A DNA stretch of 40,590 nt from an uncultured Oscillospiraceae bacterium (GTDB taxonomy: Bacteria > Bacillota > Clostridia > Oscillospirales > Oscillospiraceae). Shown here in pieces: positions 24,035-32,232 of the stretch (position 1 is the stretch's first letter; each line of letters opens with the position of its first letter). The notes below the pieces were generated by a model, which saw only the letters and a program-made list of their open reading frames with translations, made no database searches and was not told the origin of the DNA. The translations under genes were made by a program, and so were the position numbers. The DNA lies in assembly GCA_948616425.1 (NCBI GenBank), contig CAPGBJ010000094.1, forward strand, positions 1-40,590. The letters are read 5' to 3'.

Positions 24035-25564
24035 GTGGGACAATTCCGCCGGCTGTCGCGTCTGCTGATACTGGCGCTGCTGTTGGGGGCGTGTCTTTGG
24101 ATTGCGTGGCGCGTCCCATATGCCCATGATGACTGGGATTGGGGGCTTCCGCAAGGCCTGCGGTGGTGGCTCAGTGGGGAGATGAATAACCGCTACTGCG
24201 GTTCCTTTTTTGTTATTATGATGACCCGCTCCCAGGTGATAAAGACGCTCGTCATGGGAATAACCATGTTTGCACTTCCCATAATGGCGGCACGGATTGC
24301 CGCCGACCGGTATCCAGAGCATCGCTTTCCCCTTGCCGTGTTGGGCTGTGCCGCTCTGATGGCAATGCCGCTGGGCAGTTGGAGACAGACCTACGGCTGG
24401 GTGTCGGCCTTCGCCAATTTTGTGGTAGCGGGTGTGTGGATACTGGCACTGATTGCACTGATTCAGTTGGACTTGAAACGAAACGGACGGGGAAAAGCGA
24501 TTCCAATTGCGGTGTTTCCCCTGGCTCTGACGGCCCAGCTGTTTGTAGAAAACGTGACGGTAGTTTTGACTGCCGCAGCCCTGGTTTTTGCAGTGTGGGC
24601 GTGGCGGACCGGCCGGAACCGGCCTGTAGCCTTCTCTGTGTTTGGGGGAGCGGTAATTGGACTGGTACTGATGCTGTACAATCCCCTGTACTCCGACCTG
24701 CTCTCCACTGGCACCGCCGTAAATGGAGTCCGACGGCTGATTTTTCCTTTGGATGCTGGACTGGTCAAGATTGTTACCGCCATATTGGAGCGGTTTTTCT
24801 GCCTGATTCTTCCAGATCTGTTCGAGTGCTACCCTGTTTTGTGGGCTCTAGTCTGTGCCGGAGGCATATGGAGGGCGCTGCGGGCGGGTCGGCCCTGGCC
24901 TGTGGTGATGATAGCCGGTCTGTTTTCCAGTGCTGTCCTCCTGGCTTGCTATTGTACGATGTATAATACATCCCAAGGCCTGGAATCCCCCCAGCTTTTG
25001 ACTGTAGTCCGCGTGGCAGGTCCGGTCATGGTCTGTATACTGCTGCTGCTTGTCCTAATCAGCGACCCGGACCGACACCTCCGACTGTATGGGCTAGGGC
25101 TGTTGGCCGCGGTCATAGCGTTGGCGGCCCCATTTGCAGTGTTGTGGGAACGGGGACCCCGGTGCTGTTTCCCCTCTGCCGTCCTGCTTTTGCTGATGGG
25201 GCTGCTCCTTTTGCATGACTTCCCATGGAATATTCCTTTTACCACGGTTGCCGTTCTGCTTCTGGGTGTGACGGTGGTATTCCATATGAGAGCCTATCAG
25301 GTGATTGGGGCCTGCTCGGCCCTGAGAGAGCAGCTGCTTCAGGAGACGGTGGAGCAGGGGAGCTCTAGCGTGATCCTGCCCACAGAGGATTGGGACTACT
25401 TCTATTTCTGGGTGCGCAATCCATCCTCCGAGCCGCGCGCCGCCAGTTTTCGGGCATTTTACGGGCTACCAGAGGATTTGGAGTTACTTTTCTTGCAACC
25501 GGGCACTTTTGATGTCTGGCCAGATATTACACCGGAGATGATATACTATGGGACGGTACGCTGA
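24035..25564 (+). CDS. Polytopic membrane protein, GT-C glycosyltransferase-like
   Basis: The 509-residue protein has roughly 11-12 hydrophobic spans and ends in a soluble tail of about 80 residues. The first loop after helix 1 reads VPYAHDDWDWGLPQGLRWWL with paired aspartates, followed by NNRYCGSF; an acidic pair in the first outer loop and an N-(G/N)-R motif are typical of GT-C-fold lipid-linked sugar transferases and of DUF6056-type proteins. I infer a role in cell-envelope glycosylation, with an uncertain donor and acceptor. The start is GTG 24035 with AGGAGGGAGATCTT upstream. Its last 17 bases overlap thiN, so the two genes are translationally linked, although they share no obvious pathway. 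Confidence 0.65.
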   Translation: MGQFRRLSRLLILALLLGACLWIAWRVPYAHDDWDWGLPQGLRWWLSGEMNNRYCGSFFVIMMTRSQVIKTLVMGITMFALPIMAARIAADRYPEHRFPLAVLGCAALMAMPLGSWRQTYGWVSAFANFVVAGVWILALIALIQLDLKRNGRGKAIPIAVFPLALTAQLFVENVTVVLTAAALVFAVWAWRTGRNRPVAFSVFGGAVIGLVLMLYNPLYSDLLSTGTAVNGVRRLIFPLDAGLVKIVTAILERFFCLILPDLFECYPVLWALVCAGGIWRALRAGRPWPVVMIAGLFSSAVLLACYCTMYNTSQGLESPQLLTVVRVAGPVMVCILLLLVLISDPDRHLRLYGLGLLAAVIALAAPFAVLWERGPRCCFPSAVLLLLMGLLLLHDFPWNIPFTTVAVLLLGVTVVFHMRAYQVIGACSALREQLLQETVEQGSSSVILPTEDWDYFYFWVRNPSSEPRAASFRAFYGLPEDLELLFLQPGTFDVWPDITPEMIYYGTVR

Positions 25565-26228
25565 GGAAATCTGTTATATTGTAGGGGCTATGTCGCTGAC
25601 ACCAAGTCTGCGCCCCTACCCCAAGCCGGGAGATTATGTGATTGCTGCTGACCGGGGCTTTGATTCGCTGGTGGCTTACGGGGTCAATCCTGACCTGGCC
25701 GTAGGTGATTTTGACTCCCTGGGCCATCGACCCAACCACCCCAATGTGATCCAGCTTCCCGCAGAAAAGGACGATACTGATATGGTGTTTGCTCTGCGCA
25801 AAGGTCTGGAGCTGGGGTACCGCCGGTTTATCCTTTTAGGCGGAGTGGGTGGGCGGCTGGAGCATACCTTGGGCAATCTTCAGCTGCTGGATTGGCTGAC
25901 GCTCCATGGGGCGCAAGGGTTTTTGGCGGGAGAGAAGACGGTAGCCACCTGTATCCGGGATGGACAGAGCATTACATTTCCTGCCTGCGCAGCGGGATTT
26001 TTGTCTGTATTTTGTAACAGTGGGACAGCAGAGGGGGTTACCCTTACCGGCTTGAAGTATCCCTTGGAGCGGTATACGCTCACCGGAGCGTTTCCACTGG
26101 GGGTGAGCAACCAATTCCTGGGAGAATGCGCTGAGGTCTCGGTAGAAAAGGGGAGCCTGCTTCTGCTGTGGGAAGAGAAGGGAGACTTTTATGCGCAGCT
26201 TCCCAAGCTGTGGGCTGAGAAGCGATAG
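25548..26228 (+). CDS. thiN: Thiamine pyrophosphokinase
   Basis: The enzyme converts thiamine to thiamine diphosphate with ATP. The 226-residue protein has the family motifs AADRGFDSLVAYGVNPDLAV, GDFDSLGH, QLPAEKDDTDMVFAL (the metal- and ATP-binding acidic cluster) and LGGVGGRLEHTLGNLQLL, then a C-terminal beta domain with GLKYPLERYTLTGAFPLGVS that binds thiamine. The ATG lies inside the end of the preceding gene, and translation is likely coupled. Its product is the cofactor needed by the PFOR at the right end of the window. No TPP riboswitch is visible. Confidence 0.93.
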   Translation: MGRYAEEICYIVGAMSLTPSLRPYPKPGDYVIAADRGFDSLVAYGVNPDLAVGDFDSLGHRPNHPNVIQLPAEKDDTDMVFALRKGLELGYRRFILLGGVGGRLEHTLGNLQLLDWLTLHGAQGFLAGEKTVATCIRDGQSITFPACAAGFLSVFCNSGTAEGVTLTGLKYPLERYTLTGAFPLGVSNQFLGECAEVSVEKGSLLLLWEEKGDFYAQLPKLWAEKR

Positions 26229-26290
26229 GGAGAAGGCCTATTGTCTGCCGCTTCTTAGGTGTTTCAGAGATGTGAGACGAGATGTATAAG

Positions 26291-26319
26291 GAGCGCCAGG
26301 GCATTACGCCCTGGCGCTC
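26291..26319 (+). terminator. Terminator after thiN
   Basis: GAGCGCCAGGGC (26291-26302) pairs with GCCCTGGCGCTC (26308-26319) around a five-base loop, followed by TCTGTGTTT. Confidence 0.8.
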
Positions 26320-26424
26320 TCTGTGTTTGATGTTGGTTCAGTCCGGTATAACGTTTCTGCTGCGGTGGCATGAGCCGTTCCAACATGGCTTTGTAACTGC
26401 CAGGTGTGGTTCCACTCCTGTTTT

Positions 26425-27045
26425 TTAGGAGTCAATGAAACTGCGCACACGCAGGGAGACGCCCAAATCGGCCGCAATTTTTCGGCAGGTCTGGATATCT
26501 TCAGGCGTCTTATCTTTGTCTACAACGGTCATTATGACATGAGGGACATAGCAGGCGGCCTCTTTGGCAAAGTCCAACATAGCCTGATAGGCTATCTCCC
26601 CTTGGATGGGATGACATAGGGCCGTGTAATCGGCGGCATTGGTAGCATTGAGGGAGATAGACAACGTATCAATGCGCCCCTTTAGTTCTGGACATACATT
26701 CCGACCATGGATCAAATTGGCATGGCCGTTTGTGTTGATGCGTATCGGTGGCAGGTGGTCGTGGAAACGCTCCTTCAACTGGTCTACAAGCCACAGCAGG
26801 TCGTCTAAGCGGTAGGTAGGCTCGCCATAGCCACAGAATACGATCTCTCGGTAGGCGCAGACATCCCGGCTTAAAAAGCTGTCTAGCGCCTCTTGTCGGG
26901 TGGGTTCCCGCTCCAGCCATAGGGAGTCCTCTGTGTAAATAGAACCCTGTGACTTACCTTGACGCAGGCAGAACTCACAGGCGCAGTTGCACTTGTTTGT
27001 TAGATTGACGTACAACGCACCCTCATATTCATAAGTGATTGTCAT
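26425..27045 (-). CDS. Radical SAM protein, TatD family-associated
   Basis: The 206-residue protein has the radical SAM cluster motif C-x3-C-x2-C in NLTNKCNCACEFCLRQGKSQ, followed by the glycine-rich SAM-binding FCGYGEPTYRLDDLL. It is short for a radical SAM enzyme, matching the group that sits next to TatD nucleases in Clostridia, and here it follows the TatD gene by 42 bases on the same strand. The reaction is not known; one-electron chemistry on a small molecule or a modified nucleotide is possible. The last codons lie within a small hairpin (ACTCCT/AGGAGT) just after the stop. No SPASM or other auxiliary cluster domain is present. Confidence 0.9.
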   Translation of the reverse strand: MTITYEYEGALYVNLTNKCNCACEFCLRQGKSQGSIYTEDSLWLEREPTRQEALDSFLSRDVCAYREIVFCGYGEPTYRLDDLLWLVDQLKERFHDHLPPIRINTNGHANLIHGRNVCPELKGRIDTLSISLNATNAADYTALCHPIQGEIAYQAMLDFAKEAACYVPHVIMTVVDKDKTPEDIQTCRKIAADLGVSLRVRSFIDS

Positions 27046-27087
27046 AATTTGATCCTCCGTGGGGCGGTGGGCTGCCCTAAAAAGTAT

Positions 27088-27855
27088 TTACGAAATTTGA
27101 AAGAATCGTTTTCCATTTTCCATTGTGATTTGAGCCACCTCTTCTGGTTCCATCCCTTTGATCTGGGCAATTGTTTCGACGACTCGATATACCTTGCCGG
27201 AATCATTGCGGTGCCCACGGAAAGGCTCAGGGGTCAGGTAAGGGGAGTCGGTTTCAACCATAATTCGTTCCAGAGGGAGCCATTGAATGACTTCCAGCGA
27301 TTTTCGGGCGTTCTTATAGGTGATCACCCCGGTGAATGACAACATCCAGCCCATTTTTACCAGCAGCTTGGCGTCCTCTAAGCTGCCGGAATAGCAGTGG
27401 TAGACCCCGGTGACGCCCGGGTGGGCTTTTACTGCCTCTAAGCAGTCGTGGTGGGCATCCCGATCATGGACAATAGCGGGGAGGGACAGTTCCTCGGCCA
27501 GATCCAGTTGAGTGTGAAATACCTGCTGCTGAAGCGATTTAGGGGGATTGTCCTTCCAGTAGTAATCCAGACCAATTTCGCCGATGGCCCGCGCTTTAGG
27601 GTGGCTGGCCAAGTCCCGGAGTTCAGAGACAAATTCCTGCTGCCAGTTCCCGCAGTCAGAGGGATGGACCCCGACAGCGGCGTAGAGGTAGGGGAACTGC
27701 TCCGCTAAAGAGACCGCTGTTCGGGAGCTCTCCAGATCACAGCCTGGATTTAGAATAAGCGCCACTCCTTTTTCTGGCATAGAGGAAAGGACTTCCAGGC
27801 GGTCGGAGTTGAAAGCCCCTGAATCATAGTGGGCGTGAGTATCAAACAGGCGCAT
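27088..27855 (-). CDS. tatD: TatD-family metal-dependent hydrolase (deoxyribonuclease)
   Basis: The 255-residue protein has the amidohydrolase-fold metal ligands expected of TatD: FDTHAHYD at the N-terminus, AIGEIGLDYYW (Glu), VHDRDAH, VYHCYSG and the C-terminal VETDSPYL (Asp). TatD enzymes are cytoplasmic Mg-dependent nucleases acting on DNA ends or aminoacyl-type substrates. The start MRLFDTHAHYD at 27855 is chosen because AGGAG lies about nine bases upstream; the frame continues 15 codons further back without one. It is the first gene of a two-gene unit with the radical SAM protein. Confidence 0.93.
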   Translation of the reverse strand: MRLFDTHAHYDSGAFNSDRLEVLSSMPEKGVALILNPGCDLESSRTAVSLAEQFPYLYAAVGVHPSDCGNWQQEFVSELRDLASHPKARAIGEIGLDYYWKDNPPKSLQQQVFHTQLDLAEELSLPAIVHDRDAHHDCLEAVKAHPGVTGVYHCYSGSLEDAKLLVKMGWMLSFTGVITYKNARKSLEVIQWLPLERIMVETDSPYLTPEPFRGHRNDSGKVYRVVETIAQIKGMEPEEVAQITMENGKRFFQIS

Positions 27856-27888
27856 GGCGAATACTCCTCTCAATTGGTCGGCGGGTCT

Positions 27889-27917
27889 ATCATAACTCAA
27901 TTTCGGGAAAAAATCAA
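27889..27917 (-). promoter_or_regulatory. Sigma-A-type promoter of the tatD unit
   Basis: On the minus strand TTGATT (plus-strand 27912-27917) and TATGAT (27889-27894) are separated by 17 bases, 33 bases ahead of the tatD start. Confidence 0.75.
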
Positions 27918-27990
27918 GACGGCACTGTTGCGCTCTCGTTTTCTTCTTCCCCCCAATTGAGGACAGATGATTTCTAATTTATTGCTCTGA

Positions 27991-28614
27991 TTATACTAGT
28001 TCTCTCAACTTTTTCGGCTCCCGCAGCCGGATCATCCGGTATCCCAGCTCCACCCAGCCGCGACTGGAAAATTCGCCCAATACCCGGCTCACCGTCACTC
28101 GACTGGCAGAGACGGCGGCGGCGATGTCATCTTGCGTGCAGGAGACAATCCCGGTTCCAGCGGCCAGAGTCAGCAAATAGTTGGCCACCCGCCACCGGGC
28201 GGGACGGAAAGCCATCTGGTCCACCTGGCCAGAGAGCAGCCGCACCGTCCGGGCTAGATACTGCATCATAGCCAGGGCCAGATCCGGGTTACGGGCGAAC
28301 TCCTGGGTCACCAACTCCCGGTCGATGGCGATGATCTCACAGGGGGTGAGGGCCACCGCCGAGGACACCCGAGGAAGCTCATCGAAGAAGGAAGCTTCCC
28401 CAAAAAGGCTGCCAGCGCGGTAGAGGTTCAGTACCCGTTCTGCCCCGTCTTCCGACTGAATGAAGCTCTTTACCCTGCCGGATTTCAAGAAGTAGAAGCA
28501 GGTGGCCTGGGTGCCCTGCAAGTAGATCAGGTAGCCCGGCGAGCACCGCACTGGGGGCCGGGATTTGGCAAAAGGTTCCCAGATACCGGCGGGGAAGTCA
28601 ATCTCGTGGTTCAT
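27991..28614 (-). CDS. Crp/Fnr-family transcriptional regulator
   Basis: The 207-residue protein has a cyclic-nucleotide-binding-type beta roll (YLIYLQGTQATCFYFLKSGR, GSLFGEASFFDELP) and a C-terminal winged helix with CTQDDIAAAVSASRVTVSRV. It lacks the cysteine set of oxygen-sensing Fnr, so the effector is unknown. The ATG at 28614 overlaps the stop of the preceding gene (ATGA) and has AAGGAG seven bases upstream. The frame stays open to 29019, but that extension is only the shadow of the upstream gene in another frame. The promoter of this pair overlaps that of leuC, so it may regulate itself and the leucine genes. Confidence 0.9.
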   Translation of the reverse strand: MNHEIDFPAGIWEPFAKSRPPVRCSPGYLIYLQGTQATCFYFLKSGRVKSFIQSEDGAERVLNLYRAGSLFGEASFFDELPRVSSAVALTPCEIIAIDRELVTQEFARNPDLALAMMQYLARTVRLLSGQVDQMAFRPARWRVANYLLTLAAGTGIVSCTQDDIAAAVSASRVTVSRVLGEFSSRGWVELGYRMIRLREPKKLRELV

Positions 28615-29048
28615 ATCTGCACTCCTTCGCGATAAAACCTGTTCCAGGCAAGGGGGGTAGAGGAGGTCAGCAGCAGGGGAACACCGCCATGAAACCGAGA
28701 CAACAGCAACCCCTGCTTTGTAATTCTTGGCTTGCAATACCAGTCGTCCAGGCGGACGTATCGGGGGGCGGACAGCTCTATCACGGCACTTTTCAGCCCA
28801 CTGATGTTTCCGGCTGGGACACTCTCTACTAGCAGGCAGGAAGGGCCAAAGAAAAATAGATTTCGCCCAAAGACCCACAGGGGCAGACAATGTCTTACCC
28901 CGCTTATGGATAGAGTGAGGGAATAAATACAGTCTCCATGGGGCGGCTCCATCTGGTAGCGCAGTTCCAGGGAATGGCCCCGAAAGGTAAACTGCTCCTG
29001 GTCTGCCCAAGTGGAACATAATCCGCCTGTGTCAGGAATGTTAATCAT
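28611..29048 (-). CDS. Unknown 145-residue protein coupled to the Crp/Fnr regulator
   Basis: I do not recognise this protein. It starts MINIPDTGGLCSTWADQEQF with GGAGG eight bases before the ATG, is predicted to be mostly beta-structured, has no signal peptide and no clear membrane span (one moderately hydrophobic stretch near VFGRNLFFFGPSCLLV), and contains several cysteines and tryptophans. Its stop overlaps the Crp/Fnr start by four bases, a strong sign that the two products are made together. A sensory or modulating partner of the regulator is the simplest inference. Confidence 0.7.
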   Translation of the reverse strand: MINIPDTGGLCSTWADQEQFTFRGHSLELRYQMEPPHGDCIYSLTLSISGVRHCLPLWVFGRNLFFFGPSCLLVESVPAGNISGLKSAVIELSAPRYVRLDDWYCKPRITKQGLLLSRFHGGVPLLLTSSTPLAWNRFYREGVQI

Positions 29049-29075
29049 GGTGCTGGCCTCCACGAAGTTTTTTTG

Positions 29076-29105
29076 ATTGTATCATATTTAACATTTTTTT
29101 GACAA
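29076..29105 (-). promoter_or_regulatory. Promoter of the unknown-crp pair
   Basis: On the minus strand TTGTCA (plus-strand 29100-29105) and TACAAT (29076-29081) are 18 bases apart. The -35 box overlaps the -35 of the divergent leuC promoter. Confidence 0.65.
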
Positions 29106-29127
29106 GCCCTGTGATAAAATTTATTCA
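29099..29127 (+). promoter_or_regulatory. Promoter of the leu operon
   Basis: A consensus TTGACA (29099-29104) is followed after 17 bases by TATTCA (29122-29127); a TAAAAT nearby is too close to serve. There is room for only about 55 bases of leader before leuC, so no T-box or leader peptide fits. Confidence 0.6.
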
Positions 29128-29186
29128 GAGTAGGGGCCGGCCCCTGGGCGGCCTGCAAAATGAATCACCAAGGAGGTATTTTCCCT

Positions 29187-30443
29187 ATGGGAATGACTAT
29201 GACTCAGAAAATCTTAGCAAAAGCCGCCGGATTGGACAAGGTAGAAGCTGGCCAGCTGATCGAGGCCAAGCTGGACCTGGTGTTGGGCAACGACATCACC
29301 ACCCCTGTGGCCATCACCGAGTTTGAGAAGGCGGGTTTCACCCAGGTCTTTGACAGAGATAAGATCGCCATTGTGCTGGACCACTACACCCCCTGTAAGG
29401 ACATCAAGTCCGCCCAGCTGTGCAAGCAGGCCCGGGAGTTTGCCCACAAGCACCAGATTACCAACTTCTTCGATGTGGGTCAAATGGGGGTGGAGCACGC
29501 CCTCCTGCCTGAGAAGGGGCTGTGCGCCCCTGGCGAGGTGATTATCGGGGCCGACTCCCACACCTGTACCTATGGCGCCTTGGGCGCTTTCTCCACCGGT
29601 GTGGGCTCCACCGACATGGCCGCCGGCATGGCCACCGGTTTGCTGTGGTTTAAGGTTCCCTCCGCCATTCAAGTCACCCTGAAGGGGAAACTCCAGCCCC
29701 ATGTGTCCGGCAAGGACGTAATTCTCCACCTCATTGGAGAGATCGGCGTAGACGGGGCTCTGTATCAGTCCCTGGAATTTGCCGGGGAGGGGGTGGCCTC
29801 CCTCACCATGGACGACCGCTTTACCATCTCTAACATGGCCATTGAGGCGGGGGGCAAGAACGGCATCTTCCCTGTGGACGAGAAGACGATGGAGTACATC
29901 AACGGCCGGGTGTCTCGCCCCTGCGAGGCCTTTACCCCCGACCTGGATGCCGTCTATGACCGGGAGGTGGTCATTGACCTGGACAAGCTGGAACCCACAG
30001 TAGCCCTGCCCCACCTGCCCGAGAACACCAAGGTGGTCAGCGAGGTGGCCGGCACCCCTATCAATCAGGTTGTGATTGGTTCCTGCACCAACGGCCGCAT
30101 CGGTGACCTGCGCATCGCCGCCGCCATCATGAAGGGCAAAAAGGTGGCCTCTAATGTGCGTTGTGTAGTCATCCCCGCCACCCAGGAGATCGTCCTCCAG
30201 GCCATGGCCGAGGGATTGATCCAGACCTTCATCGAGGCGGGGGCGGCGGTGTCCACCCCCACCTGCGGCCCCTGCCTGGGGGGACACATGGGCGTGATGG
30301 CCGAGGGAGAGCGCACCATCTCCACCACCAACCGGAACTTCGTGGGCCGCATGGGCCACACCACGTCTGAAATTATTCTGGCCTCCCCCGCCGTGGCCGC
30401 CGCCTCTGCCATTGCTGGCTGCGTGGCCGACCCCAGAGAGTGA
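29187..30443 (+). CDS. leuC: 3-isopropylmalate dehydratase large subunit
   Basis: With LeuD it interconverts 2- and 3-isopropylmalate in leucine synthesis, using a 4Fe-4S cluster. The three cluster cysteines are at Cys300 (VIGSCTNGRIGDL) and Cys360/Cys363 (PTCGPCLGGHMG). Substrate-binding blocks GADSHTCTYGALGAFSTGVG and NFVGRMGH are present. The 418-residue length fits the bacterial/archaeal homoaconitase-type LeuC that pairs with a separate small LeuD. ATG 29187 has AAGGAGG about ten bases upstream; the longer frame from 29160 starts ahead of that site. It opens a plus-strand operon that continues through leuD and leuB. Confidence 0.95.
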   Translation: MGMTMTQKILAKAAGLDKVEAGQLIEAKLDLVLGNDITTPVAITEFEKAGFTQVFDRDKIAIVLDHYTPCKDIKSAQLCKQAREFAHKHQITNFFDVGQMGVEHALLPEKGLCAPGEVIIGADSHTCTYGALGAFSTGVGSTDMAAGMATGLLWFKVPSAIQVTLKGKLQPHVSGKDVILHLIGEIGVDGALYQSLEFAGEGVASLTMDDRFTISNMAIEAGGKNGIFPVDEKTMEYINGRVSRPCEAFTPDLDAVYDREVVIDLDKLEPTVALPHLPENTKVVSEVAGTPINQVVIGSCTNGRIGDLRIAAAIMKGKKVASNVRCVVIPATQEIVLQAMAEGLIQTFIEAGAAVSTPTCGPCLGGHMGVMAEGERTISTTNRNFVGRMGHTTSEIILASPAVAAASAIAGCVADPRE

Positions 30444-30450
30444 GGCCGCT

Positions 30451-30885
30451 GTGCGAAATTTGACAGATGATGTGGTCAACACCGCCAACAATTTCGTCCA
30501 GAACATGAAGCAGTATTTCGATACCCCCCTGGATTACTCCATCGAGAGCCTGGAAGAGATCGACGAGATGTTGGACGGCCTTGGGAAGCGGCGGGAGGAG
30601 ATGACCGAAGACGCTTTTTTCGACCTCTACTCCATGACGGGCTGCTATGTCTTTGAGACGGCCCGCCGGAACTACGGCGGGGAGTACTTCTGGATCCAGG
30701 AGGAGGGGCAGCCCGGTCTGGCGGCTGGGCACCCCGACTTCCTTGTGGTCATCAAGGCATGGGAGAAGGTCAAAGGCCGCCTTATCAAGGGGGAGGAGGA
30801 CAACATCCCCTTCTATATCGCCGGCTACAAGGAGCATATCGAAATTGGCAGGACCAAACCGGGCTACCATGTGACCATTGTGTGA
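30451..30885 (+). CDS. Unknown 144-residue protein between leuC and leuD
   Basis: I do not recognise the family. The best start is GTG 30451, seven bases after the leuC stop, with TGAGG just upstream. The protein is acidic and predicted soluble and helical at the N-terminus (LTDDVVNTANNFVQNMKQYF), followed by a compact region with GCYVFETARRNYGGEYFW and the motif GEEDNIPFYIAGYKEHIEIG. The pattern of a small acidic protein with W/Y-rich motifs recalls immunity proteins of toxin systems, but no toxin is present. It probably shares the leuC transcript. Confidence 0.65.
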   Translation: MRNLTDDVVNTANNFVQNMKQYFDTPLDYSIESLEEIDEMLDGLGKRREEMTEDAFFDLYSMTGCYVFETARRNYGGEYFWIQEEGQPGLAAGHPDFLVVIKAWEKVKGRLIKGEEDNIPFYIAGYKEHIEIGRTKPGYHVTIV

Positions 30886-30896
30886 CAGGGCAAAAG

Positions 30897-31049
30897 CCTC
30901 CTTTGGCAGAGGAGGTGGCATCCGCGAGGCGGATGACGGAGGACTGTATTTCGCCGCAGCGAAATGTGTGGAGCAAATAAGCTTTGCAGACTGTGTTTAT
31001 TTCCTACATTTTGCTTTGCAAAATACCATCCCCACCCGGCTTTGCCGGG
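30897..31049. repeat. Cluster of four short hairpins (REP-like intergenic element)
   Basis: Within about 150 bases there are four stem-loops: CCTCCT / AGGAGG (30897-30915, imperfect), CATCCGC / GCGGATG (30919-30935), TTTCGC / GCGAAA (30949-30964) and CCCGGC / GCCGGG (31035-31049). No ribosome binding site or gene is supported here. The style, with GCGAGGCG and GGCTTTGCCGGG, is that of repetitive extragenic elements in Clostridial genomes. Confidence 0.6.
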
Positions 31050-31099
31050 AGCTCCCTTCAAAAGGGGCCTGAAGAGCTTGACAGAAAGGAACGAATACC

Positions 31100-31585
31100 A
31101 TGAAAGTTTACAAATACGGCGCCAACGTGGACACCGACGTAATTATTCCGGCGCGGCACCTGAACGACCCCTCCCCGGCGGCCCTGGCCAGCCACTGCAT
31201 GGAGGACATCGACGCGGACTTCGCCTCCACCGTCCAGGCGGGGGACATCATCGTGGCCGGGCCCAACTTCGGCTGCGGCTCCAGCCGGGAGCACGCCCCC
31301 CTGGCCATCAAGTCCTGCGGGGTGAAGTGCGTCATTGCCCCCTCCTTTGCCCGCATCTTCTACCGCAACGCCATCAACATCGGTTTCCCCATCGTGGAGT
31401 GCCCCCAGGCGGCGGAGGAGATCCAGGCCGGGGACCAGGTGGAGGTGGACTTTGCCAGCGGCACCATCACTGATGTGACCCAGGGCAAGACCTGGCAGGC
31501 CGCCCCCTTCCCGGCGTTTATCGAAGGCATCATCCAGAGCGGCGGCCTGCTCAACTCCCTGAAGGAGCGAGGGGTGGGGAGATGA
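31100..31585 (+). CDS. leuD: 3-isopropylmalate dehydratase small subunit
   Basis: The 161-residue partner of LeuC forms the swivelling domain of the dehydratase. VDTDVIIPARHL near the N-terminus, GPNFGCGSSREHAPLAIK (the substrate-specificity loop) and APSFARIFYRNAINIGFPIV are typical. GAAAGGAACG precedes the ATG. Its last four bases overlap the next gene (ATGA). It is separated from leuC by one unknown gene and a hairpin cluster. Confidence 0.95.
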   Translation: MKVYKYGANVDTDVIIPARHLNDPSPAALASHCMEDIDADFASTVQAGDIIVAGPNFGCGSSREHAPLAIKSCGVKCVIAPSFARIFYRNAINIGFPIVECPQAAEEIQAGDQVEVDFASGTITDVTQGKTWQAAPFPAFIEGIIQSGGLLNSLKERGVGR

Positions 31586-32229
31586 AAACACCCAAACAAA
31601 CGCCGCTGACCTTTGAACCGGGGGAGAAGGTAGTTTTCCTGGGTATTGACGAAGCTGCTGTTCGGGCGCACGTTGAGCCGGCGGAGATACCGTCGAGCTG
31701 TACCCTGGAGGGGGACGACCGGTCCCTCTGCGCGCAGGTCCGGGATACCGCGGCGCGGGAGGGGCTGAAAGACCTGTCCTGCTTGTTCTCGGGCGATGCG
31801 GTTACCGTCCAGACTCTGGTGGAAGCGTTGGAGCCGCTTGGATTTTCCTGTGAGCTTCGCCAGGATTTTTTGGAGGAAAACCGCCTGATCCGCCTGCGGT
31901 TCCAGAAGATGCAGTCCGTCATCATCAGCATGGACTCCCGCAAGATGGAGAACCCGGACTTGGATATCCGTTACACCCTGCCCGACCGGATCGAGGAGTG
32001 GTCCCAGGGCGCGGTCCAGGACAACGGTTATGACTATGTGGACGAGGAAGGTCATATCCTGGCCGTCTGGCTCAAGACCGAGGATGCGGAGGGTTGGTGG
32101 CCCAAGATTTTGGAGCTTCTCAAAACCGAACAATTCGAGGACAACGACCTGTCCCAGTCCGCCCAAGTACTGGTCTCTGAAAAGCCAAACGCCGAGTTGA
32201 CCGACTGCCGCCAGGTCTGGCCGGAATGA
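31582..32229 (+). CDS. Unknown 215-residue protein coupled to leuD
   Basis: I do not recognise this protein. It begins MKTPKQTPLTFEPGEKVVFL, is soluble and acidic with no signal peptide, and has two halves: a first part with GLKDLSCLFSGDAVTVQTLV and a second with SVIISMDSRKMENPDLDIRY and DNGYDYVDEEGHILAVWL. The ATG overlaps the leuD stop by four bases, so it must be translated from the leu transcript. It is followed three bases later by the next small gene. A role in leucine synthesis cannot be inferred from sequence. Confidence 0.65.
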   Translation: MKTPKQTPLTFEPGEKVVFLGIDEAAVRAHVEPAEIPSSCTLEGDDRSLCAQVRDTAAREGLKDLSCLFSGDAVTVQTLVEALEPLGFSCELRQDFLEENRLIRLRFQKMQSVIISMDSRKMENPDLDIRYTLPDRIEEWSQGAVQDNGYDYVDEEGHILAVWLKTEDAEGWWPKILELLKTEQFEDNDLSQSAQVLVSEKPNAELTDCRQVWPE

Positions 32230-32232
32230 GCC

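Noticed and set aside
26240..26424. Possible gene between thiN and the radical SAM gene
   Set aside because: It contains only the thiN terminator and no frame with a supported start.
28611..29019. N-terminal extension of the Crp/Fnr frame to 342 residues
   Set aside because: The extension overlaps the coupled upstream gene in another frame; AAGGAG and the ATGA overlap fix the true start at 28614.
29214..30506. 430-codon minus-strand frame
   Set aside because: It is a shadow of leuC caused by the same codon bias, with G/H-rich low-complexity translation.
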